The translations under genes were made by a program, and so were the position numbers. Below are positions 1-8,037 of a stretch of 28,128 bases of DNA, one piece after another. Below the pieces are notes generated by a model. That model saw nothing but the letters and a program-made list of their open reading frames with translations. It did no database searches and was not told the DNA's origin. This stretch comes from Pelagihabitans sp037969055 (GTDB lineage: Bacteria > Bacteroidota > Bacteroidia > Flavobacteriales > Flavobacteriaceae), in assembly GCA_037969055.1 (NCBI GenBank), contig JBBKWR010000092.1, forward strand, positions 1 through 28,128, in the 5' to 3' direction. Numbering within the stretch: position 1 is the first letter of the stretch; each line of letters starts with the position of its first letter.

Positions 1-713
1 GTAATCTTTATCATATGGGCCGATATCGACTGATAATCGAACATATTAAAGATGCTATCCAAACAATACCGAATCAGATCATCAATAAGAATAATATAAT
101 TGTTTTTTCCTCTTTTGGGTAATACTACAAATCGGTCGATTCCCTTAGGAATCTCTATTAAGGCATATCTATTTTGATCTGACGAAAGATTTGCTGGTTT
201 ACCTTCCTTTTTTTTGAGTACCATTTTAATAGCCAGATATGCGGCACTATCCTTCAAAGTTGGAAAACGCGTCAAGTCATTTAATATAATGGTCATGAGT
301 TGTGGACTCACGATTTGAAGGAAATAATCTTTTACAAAAACAGCATGCGTCTTTGAAAGTTTGGTCTCCCTGATGATATAAATGTTTTGGGCTTTGAGCT
401 CCTTCTCGATCTCGCCAAAAATTTTCAGGCTTTTAGCTTGCTGCTTTATACAGATTTCTGTAATCTGAGCCAAGAGATCTTTGGCAATTTCACCTCCCAA
501 AACACTCTTACCCGACTTACCAGCCTCAACAATGCGTTTTACTGTAGCATATCTCACTTTAAAAAACTCATCTAAATTATTGGAAAAAATACCCAAAAAT
601 CGAAGTCGTTCTATAAGTGGTATTTGTTTATCGGCACTTTCTTGTAATACCCTTTCATTAAAAAGCAACCAGCTGATTTCGCGGTTTACATATTGGTTCT
701 TCGTCTTTATCAT
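1..713 (-). CDS. ppk1: Polyphosphate kinase 1, N-terminal part (cut by window edge)
   Basis: The minus-strand frame is open from an ATG at 713 to the window edge, giving about 237 residues without a stop. The N-terminus reads YVNREISWLLFNERVLQESA followed by PLIERLRFLGIFSNNLDEFF, the hallmark of the Ppk1 N-terminal domain. Further on, YALIEIPKGIDRFVVLP and IILIDDLIRYCL match the start of the middle domain. Ppk1 makes long-chain polyphosphate from ATP. The catalytic histidines lie in the missing C-terminal part and cannot be checked. The start lies 3 bases after the stop of the sixA-like gene, so the two are almost certainly co-transcribed and perhaps translationally coupled. Confidence 0.95.
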   Translation of the reverse strand, partial: MIKTKNQYVNREISWLLFNERVLQESADKQIPLIERLRFLGIFSNNLDEFFKVRYATVKRIVEAGKSGKSVLGGEIAKDLLAQITEICIKQQAKSLKIFGEIEKELKAQNIYIIRETKLSKTHAVFVKDYFLQIVSPQLMTIILNDLTRFPTLKDSAAYLAIKMVLKKKEGKPANLSSDQNRYALIEIPKGIDRFVVLPKRGKNNYIILIDDLIRYCLDSIFNMFDYQSISAHMIKI

Positions 714-716
714 TTA

Positions 717-1199
717 TTAAAGTTGCTTTGGGAAAATTGTCCGAATCGTGGTTCCTTTATCTATTTCTTCCCAGCTATTGGTGCCAAATTGTAAGTGTAC
801 CAGTCCAGTTGTGGGAACGTTGTCAATATAGGTATTTCCCAATGAATTGGCAATATGGGTAAAGGCATGGTTATGACCGAAAATCATTACAGTGTTAAGG
901 TTGTTGTCGAGCTTATATAAAAACGACAGCACGCCATCGCCAGAAAAGTCATATAAACTTTCCTCCACCTGAAACTTGTTCATGGCAAAATTAATCTGTC
1001 GCAAGAAAATCATACAGGTATGCAGTGCCCTATTGGCAGGACTAGAATAAGCAAAATCGATATCTACTGGGTCCTCCACAAATTTTTGGGAGACTAATAA
1101 TGCATCATTTACCCCACGTTTCAATAGCGGCCGGTCTTTATCACTGACCTTATGTTCCCATGAAGATTTTCCATGTCTTACAAGAATAAGTTGTTTCAT
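717..1199 (-). CDS. sixA: SixA-type phosphohistidine phosphatase (histidine phosphatase superfamily)
   Basis: The 160-residue protein begins MKQLILVRHGKSSW, with the RHG motif at residues 8-10 that carries the phosphate-accepting His9. The second active-site histidine is in FGHNH (His109 or His111). The length and the RHGKS variant fit the short SixA branch of the phosphoglycerate-mutase-like fold rather than true mutases. In E. coli SixA dephosphorylates a phosphohistidine carrier. Here it sits 3 bases upstream of ppk1, whose mechanism uses a phosphohistidine, so a link to polyphosphate metabolism is possible but is inference from adjacency. No signal peptide is visible, so a cytoplasmic location is expected. 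The gene symbol is by similarity only. Confidence 0.85.
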   Translation of the reverse strand: MKQLILVRHGKSSWEHKVSDKDRPLLKRGVNDALLVSQKFVEDPVDIDFAYSSPANRALHTCMIFLRQINFAMNKFQVEESLYDFSGDGVLSFLYKLDNNLNTVMIFGHNHAFTHIANSLGNTYIDNVPTTGLVHLQFGTNSWEEIDKGTTIRTIFPKQL

Positions 1200-1283
1200 A
1201 ATTTGGCGATTATATTGGTAGTAGTTTTTGGTTACTGATGGTTACTTCGCGTCCTATACATAGAAAAGTGAATCTTTTAGTAT

Positions 1284-1931
1284 TTACGGTGCCAAACGTT
1301 CCATCTTCCAATCAAGATCATTATGCAAACGGAAACGTATCCGATCGTGCAATCGGTTGGGCCGGCCTTGCCAAAATTCAATGGATATGGGTCTCACCAA
1401 GAATCCTCCCCAATAACTTGGACGTTCAATGGGCTTGTCTTTAAATTCCTTTTTCAATTGTTTGACCCGTTGCTCCAATACATCCCGTGACGCGATCACG
1501 CTACTTTGGTTCGATGCGATGGCACCTAGCTTACTGTCTTCTGGTCTTGATTCAAAATATCCGTCCGAAAGGTTTTCTGCTATCTTTTCGGCCACCCCTT
1601 TTATGATTACCTGTCGCTCCATATTTGACCAAAAAAAGGAGAGACAGACGTTGGGGTTTTTAGCTATTGCCATCCCTTTTTCACTTTGGTAGTTAGAATA
1701 AAAAATAAAACCCTCATGTGTGTATTTTTTCAACAAAACGATTCTATTCTTTGGAAAACCATCGAGGCCTATCGTGCCCAAGGTCATCGTATTTGTTTCA
1801 TCTACCGCGTCGGTTTCTTCCACCTCGTAAAACCATTTTTGGAAAAGCTCCATGGGATTACTGGAGATCGAATCCTCCAACAAGGCACTTTTTTCGTATG
1901 ATTTTCGATAATTGCCCAAGTCGTTTTGCAT
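1284..1931 (-). CDS. pdxH: Pyridoxamine 5'-phosphate oxidase
   Basis: The 215-residue protein has the full PdxH layout. There is an N-terminal helix with YRKSYEKSALLE, then the FMN-binding core NRIVLLKKYTHEGFIFYSNY followed by SEKGMAIAKNP and SFFWSNMERQVIIKG. The C-terminal dimerisation part contains SYWGGFLVRPISIEFWQGRP and RLHDRIRF, and the protein ends with the family-typical MERLAP. It oxidises pyridoxine or pyridoxamine phosphate to pyridoxal 5'-phosphate with FMN and oxygen. It lies 138 bp after rnz and 84 bp before the sixA-like gene, so it may be its own unit or part of a longer minus-strand transcript. Length and motifs are normal. Confidence 0.97.
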   Translation of the reverse strand: MQNDLGNYRKSYEKSALLEDSISSNPMELFQKWFYEVEETDAVDETNTMTLGTIGLDGFPKNRIVLLKKYTHEGFIFYSNYQSEKGMAIAKNPNVCLSFFWSNMERQVIIKGVAEKIAENLSDGYFESRPEDSKLGAIASNQSSVIASRDVLEQRVKQLKKEFKDKPIERPSYWGGFLVRPISIEFWQGRPNRLHDRIRFRLHNDLDWKMERLAP

Positions 1932-2069
1932 ACTAAATCAATCTTATTTGAAGTTAGGTAAATTTCATCAAAAGTTCAGAGACAATAAAATGGATTTGTA
2001 GTATTTTACAAAAAAGACGATTAAACATCTATTTCTTTGCGAATAGACCAATGTTCGTTGGTGAAAGTC

Positions 2070-2975
2070 TCAAAACGCTATGATCTTACCATCGTCTGCC
2101 AACTCAACACGGGGAAAAACTGCGAGGGCTTCCTCCTTAAAGAGTTCTATGGACTTATATCTGGTTGAATAGTGCCCAAGGATCAAAGTACCTACTTCTG
2201 CAGCCTGTGCTATTTTTGCTGCCTCCTTAGCTGTGGCGTGCTTTGTTTTTGTAGAAAGATGTGCGTCGGATTCCAAAAAAGTAGACTCATGATACAGTGC
2301 ATCCACGCCCATGATTTGTGGTACTATTCTGGGATTATATGCGGTATCACTGCAGTAGGCATAGCGTTTGGGGGCGGGAGGATCAAAGGTTAGAACCTTG
2401 TTCGGCACTTTTGTACCGTTATCCAAGATAATATCATTGCCATTTTTTATATTTTGGAAGTATGCCCTACTAATTTTAAACTTTGCCACTGCCGCTATAT
2501 TTAATTTACGTTCCAACGCTTTTTCCTTGAAAAGGAAACCGTTTGTATATATCCTATGATCGAGGGGAATGGTCTCTACCACAACCTTTTTATCCTCATA
2601 TATTATCACTGGATCTAGACCGGTTAATTCATGGAAGATCAAAGGATAATTTGTCCATGAATCCCCCAATTTTAGTAACAGGGTTATCGCTTCCTTGAGG
2701 CCTTTGGGTCCATAAATATGCATTTCTTTTTCACGCCCCAATAGTCTGAAAGTAGAGATCAAGCCAGGTAATCCGAAGAAATGATCACCATGTAAATGGG
2801 AGATAAAAATATGGCTCACCCTCGAAAATTTAATCTTGGACTTTCGCAATTGCACTTGGGTTCCTTCCCCACAATCAATTAAAAATAAGTGGCCCATGAC
2901 TTCCAATACCTGAGCGGTCGGGTTGGTTAATGTTCTTGGGGTGGCTGCATAACAACCTAAGATATTTAGTTTCAT
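2070..2975 (-). CDS. rnz: Ribonuclease Z (tRNA 3' endonuclease)
   Basis: This 301-residue metallo-beta-lactamase-fold protein carries the zinc motif SHLHGDHFFGLPG (His60, His62, Asp64, His65). Later ligands are visible in AYCSDTAYN, LYHESTFL and LILGHYSTRY. The order and length match bacterial RNase Z, which trims tRNA 3' trailers. The start MKLNILGCYAATPR is the usual one for the family. The gene begins 8 bases after the DUF3291 gene and is the last member of the pyrB - small protein - DUF3291 - rnz cluster. Confidence 0.96.
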   Translation of the reverse strand: MKLNILGCYAATPRTLTNPTAQVLEVMGHLFLIDCGEGTQVQLRKSKIKFSRVSHIFISHLHGDHFFGLPGLISTFRLLGREKEMHIYGPKGLKEAITLLLKLGDSWTNYPLIFHELTGLDPVIIYEDKKVVVETIPLDHRIYTNGFLFKEKALERKLNIAAVAKFKISRAYFQNIKNGNDIILDNGTKVPNKVLTFDPPAPKRYAYCSDTAYNPRIVPQIMGVDALYHESTFLESDAHLSTKTKHATAKEAAKIAQAAEVGTLILGHYSTRYKSIELFKEEALAVFPRVELADDGKIIAF

Positions 2976-2983
2976 TTAATATC

Positions 2984-3460
2984 TTAGATTTTGGGGTTAT
3001 AGGTGATACTTTCCTCAGGTGTATATTTGCTTTTAAAGGTAAAGGCATAAGGCGTTTCACCTCGTTCATTTAAGTAGCGTAATCGATGCTTGGCGTTGTC
3101 TGCTGAAGGCTCATGTCCTTCCGGGACGTACCATAATACCATGTGCATCTCTGACATCGCACTAAACCATTCCTTTTTCCTTTTAAAGATTTCGACATGA
3201 CCAGAGCGATAGGTGAAATTGTGGAGTGCTTCAATTGATTTCCAAACAGACATATTAATGATCAAAAAATCATCCTCAAAAACACGCAGGGCCGTTGCAT
3301 TGTTATCCTCCCCCTTTAAACGCCAGATAAAGCCATCACTTCTTTCCGCTAATTCATTGATACGGTCTAGGTTGTTCACAAAATCGGCCATGATGGGGCT
3401 ATCAATAGAAGCTAACATTCTTGCTATATTTACCTGCGCCAAATGGAATGGAAACTTCAT
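2984..3460 (-). CDS. DUF3291 family protein
   Basis: The 158-residue protein begins FHLAQVNIARMLA and contains SDGFIWRLKGEDN, VWKSIEALHNFTYRSGH and a late WYVPEGHEPSADNAKHRL. These are typical of DUF3291 proteins, whose fold resembles the dimeric alpha/beta barrel of small monooxygenases. No catalytic function is established for the family. There is no signal peptide, so it is probably cytoplasmic. Its ATG shares one base with the stop of the preceding gene (TAATG), which suggests translational coupling. Placement between pyrB and rnz does not reveal a role. Confidence 0.85.
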   Translation of the reverse strand: MKFPFHLAQVNIARMLASIDSPIMADFVNNLDRINELAERSDGFIWRLKGEDNNATALRVFEDDFLIINMSVWKSIEALHNFTYRSGHVEIFKRKKEWFSAMSEMHMVLWYVPEGHEPSADNAKHRLRYLNERGETPYAFTFKSKYTPEESITYNPKI

Positions 3461-3792
3461 TACAGATCTAGGTCCCTTTCAATTTCATCCATTTCAATCA
3501 AGTCTTGTGCCTCTTGCAATGTAGGTACGACCACTATCTGGTCAGGTACCTCATCGAAACTAACCTTATCCGTCACTAGAATAAATGATTTGTTAGTTTT
3601 CCTATGTATTTCGGACAGTTGAAAAAATTCAAGGACATCGCCAGCCGTGAGTTTTGAAAAGGAAAATAGGTTTATAACCAGGTTGTCATTTTTTATTTTT
3701 GGATATGCATTATTCAGGTTTTCCAAAAATTTTGCCAACGAGATATTTTCTTGAAAAACGATAGTCGTTGTCCCGTCTTTATCGAACATCAT
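3460..3792 (-). CDS. Small STAS-like conserved protein, function unknown
   Basis: The 110-residue acidic protein begins MMFDKDGTTTIVFQENISLA and alternates predicted strands and helices (NLVINLFSFSKLTAGDVLEFF, KSFILVTDKVSFDEVPDQ), ending in an acidic tail. The pattern resembles a small STAS-like alpha/beta domain, but I see no conserved phosphorylatable serine and cannot confirm the fold by eye. Such proteins next to rnz are, as I recall, sometimes labelled ribonuclease Z in databases; no metal-binding motif supports that label here. It starts 6 bases after pyrB and its stop overlaps the next start by one base, so it is a real operon member. ATG codons at 3792 and 3789 are both possible starts. 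Confidence 0.75.
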   Translation of the reverse strand: MMFDKDGTTTIVFQENISLAKFLENLNNAYPKIKNDNLVINLFSFSKLTAGDVLEFFQLSEIHRKTNKSFILVTDKVSFDEVPDQIVVVPTLQEAQDLIEMDEIERDLDL

Positions 3793-3798
3793 ATCAAA

Positions 3799-4725
3799 TT
3801 ATTTAATTTTTGAAGCTAATAAATAAATAACAGCCATGCGAATGGCCACCCCATTTTCAACTTGGTTCAAGATAATGGATTGCTTGGAATCGGCCACGTC
3901 ACTTGTAATCTCTACGCCCCTGTTAATGGGACCTGGGTGCATGATCACGATTTCCTTGTCCAAACTATCCAGAAGGGCCCTATTCACCCCAAATTGTTGT
4001 GTATATTCCCTGGTCGTGGGAAAATAGCTAATATCCAGACGCTCGTTCTGTATTCTCAACATGTTTGCAACATCGCACCAATTTAGTGCCTTTCTTAGGT
4101 CTGTTTCCACTTCGACTCCGAGGGATTCAATGTGTTTAGGCAACAGGGTTCTCGGTCCGCAGACCTTAACATTGGCACCTTGCAATTTTAGGGCAAAAAT
4201 ATTGGAAAGTGCGACTCTGGAATGCAGTATATCTCCGACAATTACCACGTTTTTACCAGTTACCCCTCCCAATCTTTCGCGGATGGAATATGAATCCAAC
4301 AAGGCCTGGGTAGGATGCTCATGGGCCCCGTCGCCAGCGTTGATGATAGAAGCCTTCACATGTTTTGATAGAAAGATACCAGCGCCGGCATTTGGATGCC
4401 GCATCACGACCATATCAACCTTCATCGAGAGGATGTTGTTCACGGTGTCGATCAATGTTTCCCCCTTTTTAACTGAGGATTGGGAAGATGAAAAATTGAT
4501 GACATCTGCGGAAAGACGTTTTTCCGCAAGTTCAAAAGACAATCGGGTACGGGTGCTGTTCTCAAAAAAGATATTCGCGATGGTTATATCCCGTAGCGAA
4601 GGTACCTTCTTGATCGATCGGTTAATTACTTCCTTAAAGTGATCGGCGGTTTCAAAAATGAGCTGTATATCCTTTTCATTTAGATATTTTATCCCCAACA
4701 AGTGTTGTACACTTAGTTCGCTCAT
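3799..4725 (-). CDS. pyrB: Aspartate carbamoyltransferase catalytic subunit
   Basis: The 308-residue protein has the carbamoyl-phosphate binding motif FFENSTRTRLSFE (STRTR at residues 57-61), GDGAHEHPTQALLD, and MHPGPINRGVEI near the C-terminus, all diagnostic of PyrB. It joins carbamoyl phosphate and aspartate, the committed step of pyrimidine synthesis. Length fits a catalytic chain; no regulatory pyrI gene is in the window. It lies 107 bp downstream of pyrR on the same strand, and that gap could hold a leader structure. It is followed within 6 bases by the small STAS-like gene. Confidence 0.98.
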   Translation of the reverse strand: MSELSVQHLLGIKYLNEKDIQLIFETADHFKEVINRSIKKVPSLRDITIANIFFENSTRTRLSFELAEKRLSADVINFSSSQSSVKKGETLIDTVNNILSMKVDMVVMRHPNAGAGIFLSKHVKASIINAGDGAHEHPTQALLDSYSIRERLGGVTGKNVVIVGDILHSRVALSNIFALKLQGANVKVCGPRTLLPKHIESLGVEVETDLRKALNWCDVANMLRIQNERLDISYFPTTREYTQQFGVNRALLDSLDKEIVIMHPGPINRGVEITSDVADSKQSIILNQVENGVAIRMAVIYLLASKIK

Positions 4726-4753
4726 TGCATATTGGTTATCAAATTATTGCTTT

Positions 4754-4812
4754 AGTTGACCCGGTTTTGGATGTTTTTTATTGCACAGGGCCTAATCCCA
4801 TTTCGATCAACT
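4754..4812 (-). promoter_or_regulatory. Inverted repeat in the pyrR-pyrB gap
   Basis: AGTTGA at 4754-4759 and TCAACT at 4807-4812 are complementary and enclose 47 bases that include a short GGG/CCC pairing. A stem could form in the pyrR-pyrB transcript. In Firmicutes PyrR controls such leaders by attenuation, but no run of T follows here and I do not recognise the Bacillus PyrR-binding consensus. Weak candidate only. Confidence 0.2.
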
Positions 4813-4832
4813 TTATCATCAAACAAATAAGT

Positions 4833-5372
4833 TCATCTAGCTACTAAATAAATGACATCTTTCCCATCTTGTTCTTCCCACATCACTTTTACTTTTTCCT
4901 CATTGATGGCATCGACCTGACGACCCCTGTAATTAGGTTGAATCGGCAAGTGCCTACTAAACCTTCTATCGATTAAGGTCAACAATTCCACTTCTGCCGG
5001 TCGCCCAAATGACTGAATGGCCGTCAGGGCGGCACGTATGCTCCTTCCCGTGTATAGTACATCGTCGATAAGAACCACTTTTTTGTCCTCCAGTAAAAAG
5101 TCGATTTTGGTCTGGTTGGCCGATAATGTTTTATCCCCTCTACGAAAATCGTCACGATAAAAAGTGATATCCAAAAAACCAACGTCTATATGCTTTACCC
5201 CATAGGTTTCACGCAATATTTTATCAAGCCGTTGCGCCACAAAGGTGCCTCTCGGCTGTAGGCCGATCAATACCGTATTCTTAAAATCCAAATGGTTTTC
5301 TAGTAACTGACAGGCCAAACGGTGAAGTATGATGTTAATTTCTTTAGAGGAAAGCAATACTTTTTGACCCAT
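4833..5372 (-). CDS. pyrR: PyrR bifunctional protein (pyr regulator / uracil phosphoribosyltransferase)
   Basis: The chosen ATG gives 179 residues beginning MGQKVLLSSKEINIILHRLA, the usual start and length of the family. The PRPP-binding motif VVLIDDVLYTGRSIRAAL and IGLQPRGTFVAQRL are clear. The reading frame is open further upstream to 5450, but that extension runs into the S1 terminator and across a -7-like octamer at 5401-5408, so it is rejected. An ATG at 5384 (MLEPMGQ) remains possible. In Bacillus PyrR binds pyr mRNA and has UPRTase activity; in Bacteroidetes the regulatory role is less certain. It leads the pyrB cluster. Confidence 0.95.
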   Translation of the reverse strand: MGQKVLLSSKEINIILHRLACQLLENHLDFKNTVLIGLQPRGTFVAQRLDKILRETYGVKHIDVGFLDITFYRDDFRRGDKTLSANQTKIDFLLEDKKVVLIDDVLYTGRSIRAALTAIQSFGRPAEVELLTLIDRRFSRHLPIQPNYRGRQVDAINEEKVKVMWEEQDGKDVIYLVAR

Positions 5373-5400
5373 GGGTTCTAACATCAACACTTTTGCTAAG

Positions 5401-5408
5401 CAAAAATA
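5401..5408 (-). promoter_or_regulatory. Candidate -7 element for pyrR
   Basis: On the minus strand this reads TATTTTTG, a full match to the Bacteroidetes -7 consensus TAnnTTTG. It ends 28 bases before the pyrR ATG at 5372. No clear TTG -33 element is seen at the usual distance. The same octamer precedes rpsA and cmk. Confidence 0.45.
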
Positions 5409-5450
5409 GGTAATTCTACCCAAATATTTTGCGCCATTGGCCCAATACAA

Positions 5451-5480
5451 ATAAAAAGCCCCAACGTTATTGTTGGGGCC
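5451..5480 (-). terminator. Rho-independent terminator of rpsA
   Basis: GCCCCAAC at 5458-5465 pairs with GTTGGGGC at 5472-5479 (8 bp stem, 6-base loop). On the minus strand the stem is followed by TTTTTAT. It lies about 28 bases after the rpsA stop and separates rpsA from pyrR. Confidence 0.85.
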
Positions 5481-5507
5481 CTGTATATCAGCTTGACAAT
5501 TAAAAGA

Positions 5508-7343
5508 CTATTTTTTCTTAGTCTTGCCTTCCATTTTATCCTTCAATGCCTGCAACTGTTCGTTGGCATCGCCCAATGTTGGCTTGGCCTCCTCTGAACT
5601 GGTCTTGGCTTTTTTCACGGCAGCCTTAACAATTCGCTCTTCCTCTTCCCTAAAGATAGCGGTATGACTTGCAACCACCCTCTTAAAGTCTTTGTTGAAT
5701 TCAATGATCTTGAATTCAGCCTCTTCTCCTTTGCCAAGCTTTTTGCCATCTTCTTTCTCCAAATGACGCTGCGGTACAAATGCCGTAATGTCTTCGTTGA
5801 AATCAATAGTTGCGCCTTTGTCGACAATCTCGGTAACCGCGCTTTTATGGACCGTACCAACGGCGAACGAAGTCTCATATTTGTCCCAAGGATTCTCGGT
5901 GGTCTGCTTGTGCCCAAGGCTCAACTTGCGGCCTTCGACATCTAGTTCCAAAACCTCCACCTCAAGTTTTTCACCAACGGTAACAAATTCGGAAGGATGC
6001 TTGATTTTTTTGGTCCAAGACAGATCTGAAATATAGATTAAGCCATCGATGCCCTCTTCCAATTCTACAAAAACCCCAAAATTAGTAAAGTTCCTTATAA
6101 TTCCGGTATGGCGCGAACCAACTGGGTATTTAGAAGTAATATCGGTCCAAGGGTCTGGGGTCAATTGTTTAACGCCCAACGACATTTTGCGATCTTCCCT
6201 ATCTAGGGTCAATACCACTGCTTCGATCTGATCGCCCACTTTCACAAAATCCTGGGCGGAACGCAAGTGCGTCGACCAAGACATTTCAGAAACATGGATC
6301 AGACCTTCTACCCCTTCGGCCACTTCGATAAAAGCACCATAATCGGCGATCACAACCACCTTACCTTTCAACTTGTCACCAATTTTGATCTCATCGCTAA
6401 GGGCATCCCATGGATGTTTTTCCAATTGTTTCAATCCTAGTTGGATCCTTGATTTATTTTCATCAAAATCCAAGATGACCACATTCAATTTTTGGTCAAG
6501 GTCAACTACCTCATTAGGGTGATTGATCCTACTCCAAGAAAGGTCGGTAATATGTATCAAACCATCTACGCCGCCCAAATCGATAAAGACCCCATATGAA
6601 GTAATGTTTTTCACAACACCTTCCAGTACTTGGCCTTTCTCCAGCTGACTGATGATTTCCTTCTTTTGTTCTTCTATATCTGCTTCGATCAAGGCTTTGT
6701 GCGATACCACCACATTTTTGAACTCGTGGTTGATCTTTACTACCTTGAACTCCATAGTTTTATTGACATATTGATCGTAGTCCCGTATTGGCTTGACATC
6801 GATTTGAGATCCGGGCAAGAAAGCCTCTATTCCAAAAACGTCGACAATCATACCGCCTTTAGTCCTACATTTCACAAAACCACTAACAACTTCTTCTTTG
6901 TCATGGGCTTTGTTAACGCGTTCCCATGCCATAATGGTCCTAGCTTTTCTATGGGAAAGTACCAATTGTCCGCTCTTATCCTCACGGATGTCAATGAGTA
7001 CCTCTACTTTGTCGCCTACTTTAAGTCCTGGATTGTATCGAAACTCATTTAAGGAAATAACGCCTTCAGATTTTGCATTGATGTCGATAATAGCCTCACG
7101 ATCCGTTAGGTATACGACCGTACCTTGCACTACTTCGGCATCGGCAGTATCCACAAAGTTTTCGGCTACGAGCTCTTCAAATTCCTTTAATTTGGTGTCA
7201 TCAACACGTTCGATGCCCTGTTCGTATTTGTCCCAATCAAAGTTTTCCAAAAATTCCTTAGGATCTTGGACAGGTGCTACGATTTCCTTTTCTTTTACCT
7301 CCGTAATTTCTTCTACTTCGGCGATTGCTTTTTTTTCAGCCAT
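5508..7343 (-). CDS. rpsA: 30S ribosomal protein S1
   Basis: The 611-residue protein contains six S1 RNA-binding repeats, at roughly residues 70-131, 150-216, 237-305, 321-392, 407-480 and 495-562. The central ones carry classic motifs such as SYGVFIDLGGVDGLIHITDL, DYGAFIEVAEGVEGLIHVSE and NFGVFVELEEGIDGLIYISD. An acidic N-terminal extension and a lysine-rich tail ending KMEGKTKKK are typical for Bacteroidetes. S1 helps the 30S subunit bind mRNA, which matters in this phylum because Shine-Dalgarno sequences are rarely used. It is a single-gene unit with a -7-like octamer upstream and a strong terminator. Confidence 0.98.
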   Translation of the reverse strand: MAEKKAIAEVEEITEVKEKEIVAPVQDPKEFLENFDWDKYEQGIERVDDTKLKEFEELVAENFVDTADAEVVQGTVVYLTDREAIIDINAKSEGVISLNEFRYNPGLKVGDKVEVLIDIREDKSGQLVLSHRKARTIMAWERVNKAHDKEEVVSGFVKCRTKGGMIVDVFGIEAFLPGSQIDVKPIRDYDQYVNKTMEFKVVKINHEFKNVVVSHKALIEADIEEQKKEIISQLEKGQVLEGVVKNITSYGVFIDLGGVDGLIHITDLSWSRINHPNEVVDLDQKLNVVILDFDENKSRIQLGLKQLEKHPWDALSDEIKIGDKLKGKVVVIADYGAFIEVAEGVEGLIHVSEMSWSTHLRSAQDFVKVGDQIEAVVLTLDREDRKMSLGVKQLTPDPWTDITSKYPVGSRHTGIIRNFTNFGVFVELEEGIDGLIYISDLSWTKKIKHPSEFVTVGEKLEVEVLELDVEGRKLSLGHKQTTENPWDKYETSFAVGTVHKSAVTEIVDKGATIDFNEDITAFVPQRHLEKEDGKKLGKGEEAEFKIIEFNKDFKRVVASHTAIFREEEERIVKAAVKKAKTSSEEAKPTLGDANEQLQALKDKMEGKTKKK

Positions 7344-7458
7344 TTGCTGCTTAAAATTTGTATTCTACGACGCTACAAGAGTCAAACAATTATCGCAGAA
7401 GATGTTATTGGCTTTTAATTAGTCCCTTTTCCTCTTGATTCTTCGTAAAAAAGGTTTG

Positions 7459-7466
7459 CAAAAATA
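7459..7466 (-). promoter_or_regulatory. Candidate -7 element for rpsA
   Basis: The minus strand reads TATTTTTGCAAA here, matching TAnnTTTG. It would give an rpsA leader of roughly 110 bases. No convincing TTG -33 element is present 17-23 bases upstream. Confidence 0.45.
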
Positions 7467-7602
7467 CAATATTATTATGTTTTAACCTATTCTAAATCAC
7501 TTTAGGTTCCAATAATTCCACAATTTTAAGCGAAGCGCCATAATTTACTCGCAGAATCACTATCTTCCGGTCTTAAATATTAACCGTTAAAATAGATTAA
7601 TT

Positions 7603-7983
7603 ATGAGTGTTAAAGCAAAGTACCAAGGCGTTTTGAGCCTAGGTGAAAAATTAGGTATAAAAGATGGAAACGTCACTGAAGAAGGTGGGGTATTAAAAAT
7701 AAAGGGGGTTGCGAAAACGCCCTATGAAAAAGATCTTCTTTGGGATAAAATAAAGGAATTGGGTGGACAATCCCCCTCAGATATAAAGGCAAATATTACC
7801 GTAGCTGACGGTTCTGTATACCACAGACATGTGGTAAAAGGAGGTGAGTCTTTAAGTAAGATTGCAAAACACTATTATGGTGATGCCATGAAGTACAAGC
7901 AAATCTTTGCTGCCAATACAAATATTTTAAAAAATCCGGATATCATCCATCCCGATCAGGAATTGGTTATCCCTAACCTATAA
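7603..7983 (+). CDS. BON-LysM domain protein (Kbp/YgaU-like)
   Basis: The 126-residue protein has an N-terminal BON-like part (residues about 1-70, with KDGNVTEEGGVLKIKGVAKT) and a C-terminal LysM domain (about 74-125, HVVKGGESLSKIAKHYYGDA to IIHPDQELVIPNL). This order matches E. coli Kbp (YgaU), a soluble potassium-binding protein, although LysM domains often bind peptidoglycan. There is no signal peptide, which favours a cytoplasmic Kbp-like role; that assignment is by architecture only. It is transcribed alone, divergently from rpsA, and closed by a terminator. I could not place its promoter with confidence. Confidence 0.85.
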   Translation: MSVKAKYQGVLSLGEKLGIKDGNVTEEGGVLKIKGVAKTPYEKDLLWDKIKELGGQSPSDIKANITVADGSVYHRHVVKGGESLSKIAKHYYGDAMKYKQIFAANTNILKNPDIIHPDQELVIPNL

Positions 7984-8003
7984 TTACAAACCATCAAATG
8001 GCC

Positions 8004-8032
8004 AAAGGACGTTTTGAAAACGTCCTTTTTTT
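8004..8032 (+). terminator. Terminator of the BON-LysM gene
   Basis: AAAGGACGTTT at 8004-8014 pairs with AAACGTCCTTT at 8018-8028 and runs into a T tract on the plus strand. The convergent cmk gene ends at 8038; on the minus strand only three T follow the stem, so termination is expected mainly on the plus strand. Confidence 0.85.
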
Positions 8033-8037
8033 ATGGC

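Noticed and set aside
1230..1246. GGTTACT-GAT-GGTTACT direct repeat upstream of the sixA-like gene
   Set aside because: Single short repeat with no partner elsewhere in the window; not enough to call a site.
1995..2012. TTTGTA/TACAAA hairpin between rnz and pdxH as a terminator
   Set aside because: AT-only weak stem with no T run on the 3' side of the minus strand.
4061..4642. 193-residue plus-strand frame opposite pyrB
   Set aside because: Low-complexity, no family features, fully antisense to an intact, well-conserved gene.
5373..5450. N-terminal extension of pyrR to 205 residues
   Set aside because: It crosses a -7-like element and reaches the rpsA terminator, and the added residues do not resemble PyrR; the family length is matched by the ATG at 5372.
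6898..7422. 174-residue plus-strand frame opposite rpsA
   Set aside because: Serine/threonine-rich antisense shadow of rpsA with no motif.
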